This document shows, in pieces, positions 39,294 through 44,888 of a stretch of DNA of 44,888 nt. The notes under the pieces are model-generated. The model made no database searches. It was given only the letters and a program-made list of their open reading frames with translations, and had not been told where the DNA came from. Origin of the DNA: Methanobacteriota archaeon (GTDB taxonomy: Archaea; Thermoplasmatota; Thermoplasmata; RBG-16-68-12); the NCBI GenBank assembly GCA_005878485.1, contig VBMG01000042.1, positions 1 to 44,888 of the forward strand, in the 5' to 3' direction. Made by a program: the position numbers and the translations under genes. The first letter of the stretch is position 1; each line of letters begins with the position of its first letter.

Positions 39294-39329
39294 TTATCCG
39301 CGGTCCGCGTCCGCCCGGAGGCGGATATC

Positions 39330-40517
39330 GTGCGACGGGGATCGCCGTTTCATTCGAGGACGTCGGCGGCATGCGACAGTTGGGAGTGGCGCGGATGGGC
39401 CGGATACCTCGCGGCCTCGTCCTATTCCCTGGTCCCGGAGATGGAGTACTACGCGATCCGTCATTCCGCGGGCGTGCTCGACGTCTCGCCGCTCTACAAA
39501 TATCTCATCGAGGGGAAGGATGCCGCACATCTGGTGAACCACGTCGTGACGCGGGACGCATCGAAGCTCGCGAAAGGTCAGATCTACTACACGCCCTGGT
39601 GCGACGAACGCGGGAAGACGGTGGACGACGGCACGCTCTGGAACTTCGGCGACGGATCGTTCCGGATGACGTCCGCGGAGCCGAACCTGAAGTGGTTGCA
39701 AGACGCGGGAATGGGACTCGATGTGACCGTCACGGACGTGTCCGAGGAGATTGGGGCGCTGGCCTTGCAGGGTCCGTCGTCCCGAGCGATTTTGCTCGAC
39801 GGAGCCGACGGGGCGGTCCAGAAGATGAAGTACTTTCGATTCGTGAAAACGAAGTTCGACGGCATCCCAGTCCACATCTCGCGGACCGGGTACACGGGCG
39901 ACCTGGGATACGAGATCTGGGTCGAGCGTGAACGCGCAGAGGCACTGTGGGACGCGCTCATGACGAAGGGGGCGGGATACGATATCACGCCCGCAGGCAT
40001 GCTCGCCCTGGACGTGGCGCGGATCGAAGCAGGGCTCATCCTCGCGGAAGTCGAGTACATGCCCGCGCGGAAGGCGACGATTGACGCGCAGCGGTACTCG
40101 CCGTTCGAGCTCAGCCTCGACTGGACCGTGGCACTCGACAAAGGCCCCTTCATCGGGAGGAAAGCGCTCATCGAGGAGAGGCGCCGCGGCCCGTCCCGGC
40201 GGACGGTCGGCCTGGTGATTGACTGGCGGACGATCGAACGGTTCTACTGGGACATGGGATTGCCGCCGCAGCCGCCCGCGGAGCCTTGGCGGGAGAAGGT
40301 GCCGATTTTCTCCGGATACCGACAGGTTGGATGGGCGACGAGCGGCTGCTGGTCCCCCCTCCTAAAAAAATACCTCGCAATCGCGACCGTCGCCGCACCG
40401 TACGCCCAGATCGGGACCCGCGTGGAGATCGAGGTCGCGGTCGAGTGGCAGCGCCACCGCGCTCCTGCGACGGTGGTCGAGCGGCCGTTCTTCGAACCGG
40501 ATCGAAAAAAGGCCTGA
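39330..40517 (+). CDS. GcvT-like aminomethyltransferase / folate-binding protein
   Basis: YAIRHSAGVLDVSPLYKYLIEGKDAAHLVNHVVTRD, EIGALALQGPSSRAIL, SRTGYTGDLGYEIWVERERAEALWDAL, GMLALDVARIEAGLIL, FIGRKALIEE; GTG start at 39330. Confidence 0.92.
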   Translation: MRRGSPFHSRTSAACDSWEWRGWAGYLAASSYSLVPEMEYYAIRHSAGVLDVSPLYKYLIEGKDAAHLVNHVVTRDASKLAKGQIYYTPWCDERGKTVDDGTLWNFGDGSFRMTSAEPNLKWLQDAGMGLDVTVTDVSEEIGALALQGPSSRAILLDGADGAVQKMKYFRFVKTKFDGIPVHISRTGYTGDLGYEIWVERERAEALWDALMTKGAGYDITPAGMLALDVARIEAGLILAEVEYMPARKATIDAQRYSPFELSLDWTVALDKGPFIGRKALIEERRRGPSRRTVGLVIDWRTIERFYWDMGLPPQPPAEPWREKVPIFSGYRQVGWATSGCWSPLLKKYLAIATVAAPYAQIGTRVEIEVAVEWQRHRAPATVVERPFFEPDRKKA

Positions 40518-40564
40518 GCCACGAGGCAATTTCCTTATCGAGGCCGCGGTTATCCATCCGCGTC

Positions 40565-42127
40565 ATGGCCAAGATGGACGCGATCATCGTCGGCGGGGGT
40601 CACAATGGGCTCGTCGCCGCCGCGTATCTCGCGAAGGCCGGCCTGAAGGTCTTGGTCCTCGAACGCCGTCCGATTGTCGGAGGCGCCTGTGTCACCGAGG
40701 AAATTCATCCGGGTTTCCGAGCCTCGACCCTCGCCTACACCTGCGGCCTCTTTCGCCCCGAAATCAAAGCCGACCTCGATCTCGTTTCGTTCGGCCTGGA
40801 AGAACATCCATACGACCCATCCCAATTTCTCCCGTTTCCCGATCGGCGGTTCCTGCTCTTCCGGAACGACCTCGCGTGGAACGAGAAGCAGATTGCGCGA
40901 TTCTCGGGGAAAGACGCGAACGCCTGGGCCAAGTACGTGCGGTTCTGGGACGAATTCGGGGAGCTCGTGGAACCGACCTTGCTCGCGCCTCCGGTGTCTC
41001 TCGCGGACCTCGCCTCCCTCGTGCGCACTCCGGAGGCGGAAGACTTCCTGCGACGGATCATGCTCATGTCGATTTCAGACCTGCTCGACGACTTCTTCGA
41101 ATCGGAGGAAGTCAAGGCGTCCTTAGCTACGAGCGCGGTCGCGGGGACGATGGCCGGACCTCGAACCCCGGGGACCGCGTTTGTCCTTGGGCACCACACC
41201 CTCACTGAAGTCGGAGGTTTGAAGGGGGCGTGGGGTTGGATGCGCGGAGGGATGGGCGCGATCTCCGATGCGATTGCCCGCGCGGCTCGGGCCTTCGGTG
41301 CGGAAATCCGCACGACCTCCACCGTCCGCCGGATCCTTGTGCGGAAGGGGCGCGCGGTCGGGGTGGAACTCGCCGACGGCACCACCGTCGAGGGGACGGC
41401 GGTCCTCAGCAACGCGGACCCGAAGCGGACGCTCCTGGGCCTCGTTGGCGAGGAGAACCTCCCGCCGGAATTCGCGCGGGCGGTCGCGCGAATTCGGTTC
41501 GAGTCGTCATCTTTCAAACTCAACCTCGCCCTCCGCGAACTGCCCGATTTCAATGCGATCCCGGGGACCACGGCGCAGCCCCACCACAAGACGATCATCG
41601 ACATCGCGCCCTCGATGGACTATCTGGAGCGGGCTTACGACGACGCGAAGCGTGGCCGTCCGTCGCGGGACCCGTTCCTCGAGTTCGCGATTGAGTCCGC
41701 GAACGACCCGACCGCGGCGCCGCCCGGGATGCACACGCTCACGATATCCGCGAAGTTCGCGCCGTTCGACCTCGCGGCGGGTACCTGGGACACGGAGGCC
41801 GACAAGTTCGCGGAGCGGATCCTCGACGTCCTTGAATTGTACGCGCCGAACATACGTCGAGCGACGATTGCGATGGGTTCGCGATCCCCGCTCGACATGG
41901 AGCGGGAATACGGTCTCACCCGCGGCGATGTCTTCCACGGAGCGATTCTGCCGTACCAGATGTTCTCCTTCCGACCGGTCCCGGGATGGTCATCGTATCG
42001 CATGCCGGTCAAAGGTCTCTATCTGTGCGGCGCGGGGGCCCATCCGGGCGGCGGCGTGATCGGGGCGGCCGGCCACAACGCGGCCCAAGCGGTCCTCGAA
42101 GACTGGCAGCAACTCAAAGCGGCATAG
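40565..42127 (+). CDS. FAD-dependent oxidoreductase, PYROXD2/phytoene desaturase-like, paralog 3
   Basis: DAIIVGGGHNGLVAAAYLAKAGLKVLVLERRPIVGGACVTEEIHPGF; LYLCGAGAHPGGGVIGAAGHNAAQAVLEDW. Confidence 0.93.
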   Translation: MAKMDAIIVGGGHNGLVAAAYLAKAGLKVLVLERRPIVGGACVTEEIHPGFRASTLAYTCGLFRPEIKADLDLVSFGLEEHPYDPSQFLPFPDRRFLLFRNDLAWNEKQIARFSGKDANAWAKYVRFWDEFGELVEPTLLAPPVSLADLASLVRTPEAEDFLRRIMLMSISDLLDDFFESEEVKASLATSAVAGTMAGPRTPGTAFVLGHHTLTEVGGLKGAWGWMRGGMGAISDAIARAARAFGAEIRTTSTVRRILVRKGRAVGVELADGTTVEGTAVLSNADPKRTLLGLVGEENLPPEFARAVARIRFESSSFKLNLALRELPDFNAIPGTTAQPHHKTIIDIAPSMDYLERAYDDAKRGRPSRDPFLEFAIESANDPTAAPPGMHTLTISAKFAPFDLAAGTWDTEADKFAERILDVLELYAPNIRRATIAMGSRSPLDMEREYGLTRGDVFHGAILPYQMFSFRPVPGWSSYRMPVKGLYLCGAGAHPGGGVIGAAGHNAAQAVLEDWQQLKAA

Positions 42128-42130
42128 CCC

Positions 42131-43021
42131 TCAAGACGTTCGAATCTGGTCCGCGTGGGCGTTCAGGAATCCCGAGGTACCGCTTTCAACGAAATTCTTC
42201 AGGCAGACGAGGAGGTCGGACCATCGTCCTCGCTGATGGACGATTTCGGATTCCCGGTTTTCGGCGAACCCGGTCATGGAGAAATAAATCGCCGTGCCGC
42301 TCGCCTTTTCCTCGAAGTCGAAGCCCAAAGAGAGGTGCCCCGATTCGCGCGGCCACCGCAAGACGATTCGCCGTCCCGGTCTCCACTCGAGGATGCCGTT
42401 CGGCCCGCCGGACCATCCGAGCGAGAAGGCGCCGCCAGGGCGGGGGTCGACCCGAGCGATTCCGCTCGGTACGCCTCCCGTGGACCAGTGGTCGAGCTGC
42501 GCCGATTCCGCGAACGCGCCGAATACTCTCTCAGGCTTTGCCTCGATGAGCACCGTGAGTTGCAGGTTCGTACCGGTCACGGGGGAGTGGTCGGGTCGGA
42601 CGCTGTCGGTGCGACCTTCCGCGACGGACTTCAGGTTCCCCAGGCACATCCGCCAAGCGTCCTGCACGGTCCCGCATGTCGTGTCCGAGAGCGGGACATT
42701 TCGATGGTCAACCTGCAGGACCGCCGTATCTCCCGGCGAGTCCTCGAGTTCGTATGAGACACGGGTTTTCGCGGACTGAATCGGCCACGTGAACGCGAAC
42801 CGTCGCAAGACGTCCCCTTCCTCGATCGTGGTCTCCCAGGCACGCCCTTCCGGCGGAATGATGCAGGTCTCCCCGCCGAACTTGAACGTCCCTCCGACCT
42901 TCGGTTCGATCCGACACCATCCGCAAAACCAACGGGAGAGGTGCTCAATCCTGAGCAGCCGCTCGAACACCACGGGTCGCGGAGCCCCGATTTGCATCCT
43001 GAGGTGGTAATCGAAGGACAT
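42131..43021 (-). CDS. Double SRPBCC/AHSA1-like domain protein
   Basis: Two START-like units: IGAPRPVVFERLLRIEHLSRWFCGWCRIEPKVGGTFKFGG and IEAKPERVFGAFAESAQLDHWSTGGVPSGIARVDPRPGGAFSLGW. Confidence 0.82.
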   Translation of the reverse strand: MSFDYHLRMQIGAPRPVVFERLLRIEHLSRWFCGWCRIEPKVGGTFKFGGETCIIPPEGRAWETTIEEGDVLRRFAFTWPIQSAKTRVSYELEDSPGDTAVLQVDHRNVPLSDTTCGTVQDAWRMCLGNLKSVAEGRTDSVRPDHSPVTGTNLQLTVLIEAKPERVFGAFAESAQLDHWSTGGVPSGIARVDPRPGGAFSLGWSGGPNGILEWRPGRRIVLRWPRESGHLSLGFDFEEKASGTAIYFSMTGFAENRESEIVHQRGRWSDLLVCLKNFVESGTSGFLNAHADQIRTS

Positions 43022-43111
43022 CGAGCTCTCCTGCTGCGTTCTGTGATTCGCTGAATCGCGCGGGGCAGATAAAGACGTGGACCACCGGGATATCCTTCGT
43101 TCGCCGCGGCG

Positions 43112-44395
43112 CTATCGGGTTCTTCGACGTGCGGCGCGCGACCGAGAGAGGCCCCGACGGCGAGGTGAACGCGGCTTTTTGACGAGAGGCTCCCGCATCC
43201 GAGCCGCGATGAATCTTTCGAAATCGTGGACCTGGGACTCTTGGCCGCTGAACCGGCCGCCCCGCCACGCTCGCGACCGAGTCCCGAGCTGGGTCCGCTG
43301 GCACACGGACCAATCCTGCCGGTTGATGAGGTCCCACAGGTCGACGGCGTCACTCGGGTCGAATCCTTGGGTCTCCATGACCCCTGCATCGAAGTACCAG
43401 TCGCATTCGATCGTCGTGTGATGAGGACTGCGCGGCCAAAGTCGATGCACCATCAGGTAGTCGGGGTGGAGGCTGAAGAACAGGTGCGGGAAGACGAAGT
43501 AGTAGTCGACGCGGCGACGATCCTCTTCGGTCATCCCTTTCAGCGGTGGGCGTTTCGTGTATCCGGACCACACCATCGAGGTGTAGTCTTTCGAGAACTC
43601 CATGAAGCCGCCGTTGAAGTTGGGAGCCCTCGGTTCACGCATGAAATACGCGGTGTAGGCTCCCGACGTATAGTGGGTGATTCGGTTCAGCTCGGGATGA
43701 ATCGGGGCGCAGTGGTAACATTCGGAGTAGTTCTCTCCGAGGATTTTCCAATTTGCTTCGACCTCGTAGGTCCGCCGGGCTCCGAGGCGCAGGCCTTCGA
43801 AGTCAAACCTCGGGAACCGCGCGAAGAATTCGCCCATCTCCTCGCCGAGGGTGGGACCGGCGTCGTCGAGGCTCGCCCAAACGAAGCCGCCCCATGTGTC
43901 CACGCGGACCGCGCGGAGACCGTACTCTTCCTTCGAAAAGTCCACGAGTCGCTCCGTGTGGGGAGCGCCCACGAGCCTTCCCTCCGTCGAATACGTCCAC
44001 GCATGGTATGGGCAAACCAAGGATCCGAGCTTGGACCCCTCCGTCTCGCCGACGATTCGAGTCCCTCGGTGCCGGCAGACGTTGTAGAATCCCCGCACCT
44101 CGTGGTCCTTGCCTCGTATGAAGAGGAGGGACTCGTTGCCGACTTCTCGAGCGAAGAAGTCCCCCGGATCCGGGATTTGGTCCGAGCGGCCAACATTTAG
44201 CCAGCTCCGGAAGAAGAAACGCTCGAGCTCCTCGAGGAAAATCGCGTCGTCCCAGAACGAAGCTCCCGTCAGCAACGTGCTGGCGGATAGGTGCTCCCCG
44301 ACCTCGCCGCGCGCGGGAGCCTTCGGGACTCCAACTTTCTCCATATTTTCCGCACCCGTACTCCCACGATTCATTTGGAACTTTCGGTCACCCAA
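43112..44395 (-). CDS. Rieske [2Fe-2S] oxygenase alpha subunit (ring-hydroxylating / betaine- or carnitine-demethylase-like)
   Basis: Rieske ligands CRHRGTRI and CPYHAWTY; mononuclear Fe site ENYSECYHCAPIHPELNRI and DAVDLWDLINRQDWSVCQRTQLG. Start may be downstream of 44395. Confidence 0.93.
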   Translation of the reverse strand: MGDRKFQMNRGSTGAENMEKVGVPKAPARGEVGEHLSASTLLTGASFWDDAIFLEELERFFFRSWLNVGRSDQIPDPGDFFAREVGNESLLFIRGKDHEVRGFYNVCRHRGTRIVGETEGSKLGSLVCPYHAWTYSTEGRLVGAPHTERLVDFSKEEYGLRAVRVDTWGGFVWASLDDAGPTLGEEMGEFFARFPRFDFEGLRLGARRTYEVEANWKILGENYSECYHCAPIHPELNRITHYTSGAYTAYFMREPRAPNFNGGFMEFSKDYTSMVWSGYTKRPPLKGMTEEDRRRVDYYFVFPHLFFSLHPDYLMVHRLWPRSPHHTTIECDWYFDAGVMETQGFDPSDAVDLWDLINRQDWSVCQRTQLGTRSRAWRGGRFSGQESQVHDFERFIAARMREPLVKKPRSPRRRGLSRSRAARRRTR

Positions 44396-44639
44396 GAATC
44401 TCGCAACCGATTCCGAGTCGTGTCCAATGGCAGAGTTTCTTCAACCGGATCGGTCCTTGCGGCGCGCGGAGCGTCGACCTTTCCGTCCGCCGTGGCGGAA
44501 CCGTTTCTCTTTGGGCCGCGAATCTTTCGGTGGCCGTTCCTTTCGCTTCACGTTCTTGCATGAGGGTCTGCGCAGAAGAGGTTTACTGGAGTAGGGACGA
44601 GCCGGTTCCCTTATCAATTACGGCGGGTTACCCGCGGCG

Positions 44640-44888
44640 TTGCAGGAGAAGAACGTTGCTACGAACGCGAACGGCATTGCCCATTCTGCCGCGACGACCC
44701 CGACTACGCGCCTGGATCGCTCGGCCTGGTTGTCCCTGAAGATTCGCTTCGGGCGAGGTCTCTGGAAACGGCTCCACCGAATGGCAGATGGGTGGCCTTG
44801 CAGCCGGTGCCAGCCCCGAATGACAGTTTGGATGCAAGGACTCCACGACACGGTCAACACTCGCCTCGGTCGACCCGTCTTCCTTCCC
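44640..44888 (+). CDS. Partial Cys-containing ORF running off the 3' end of the window (start uncertain: TTG 44640, TTG 44730 or ATG 44781)
   Basis: Frame open from 44595 to the window end: ...LDRSAWLSLKIRFGRGLWKRLHRMADGWPCSRCQPRMTVWMQGLHDTVNTRLGRPVFLP; CxxC motif. Confidence 0.4.
   Translation, partial: MQEKNVATNANGIAHSAATTPTTRLDRSAWLSLKIRFGRGLWKRLHRMADGWPCSRCQPRMTVWMQGLHDTVNTRLGRPVFLP

Noticed and set aside
44427-44594. 55-aa basic plus-strand ORF (MAEFLQPDRSLRRAERR...)
   Set aside because: No recognisable motif; Arg/Phe-rich composition could arise by chance
1-44888. CRISPR arrays, transposons, prophage or inteins
   Set aside because: Looked for regular spaced repeats, transposase motifs and inserted sequences within conserved proteins; none apparent by eye
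1-44888. Genome-wide TAG recoding (pyrrolysine)
   Set aside because: Many intact genes in the window end with TAG at the expected C-terminus

Overview
High-GC archaeal chromosomal segment. It is probably Thermoplasmatota/Euryarchaeota-like, judging by an FtsZ2-type FtsZ, PurP, split GMP synthetase, UPF0147, PAC2, an archaeal-type ThrRS and an intron-containing tRNA-Gly. It is densely coding, and I saw no CRISPR array, transposase or prophage. About 47 protein-coding genes are supportable, plus one tRNA and one 52-aa zinc-ribbon gene that is absent from the supplied ORF track. Most of the window is housekeeping: threonyl-tRNA synthetase, DHPS, PurP, PurE, GuaAa/GuaAb, CarAB, SerA, RtcA, AdoHcy hydrolase and Pol IV. 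The most interesting stretches are: (i) a decaying left edge with an internally deleted nicotinamidase and a conserved small gene split by one in-frame TAG; (ii) a tandem ribbon-helix-helix regulator directly upstream of ftsZ2, resembling haloarchaeal cdrS-ftsZ2, with repeats in its promoter; (iii) an accessory island at 36-44.4 kb with three paralogous PYROXD2/CrtI-like flavoproteins, a GcvT-like folate-binding protein, a double SRPBCC protein and a Rieske oxygenase, a candidate uncharacterised oxidative demethylation system; (iv) an MBL-fold protein with a substituted metal-ligand His. All functional calls come from reading motifs by eye, without database searches.
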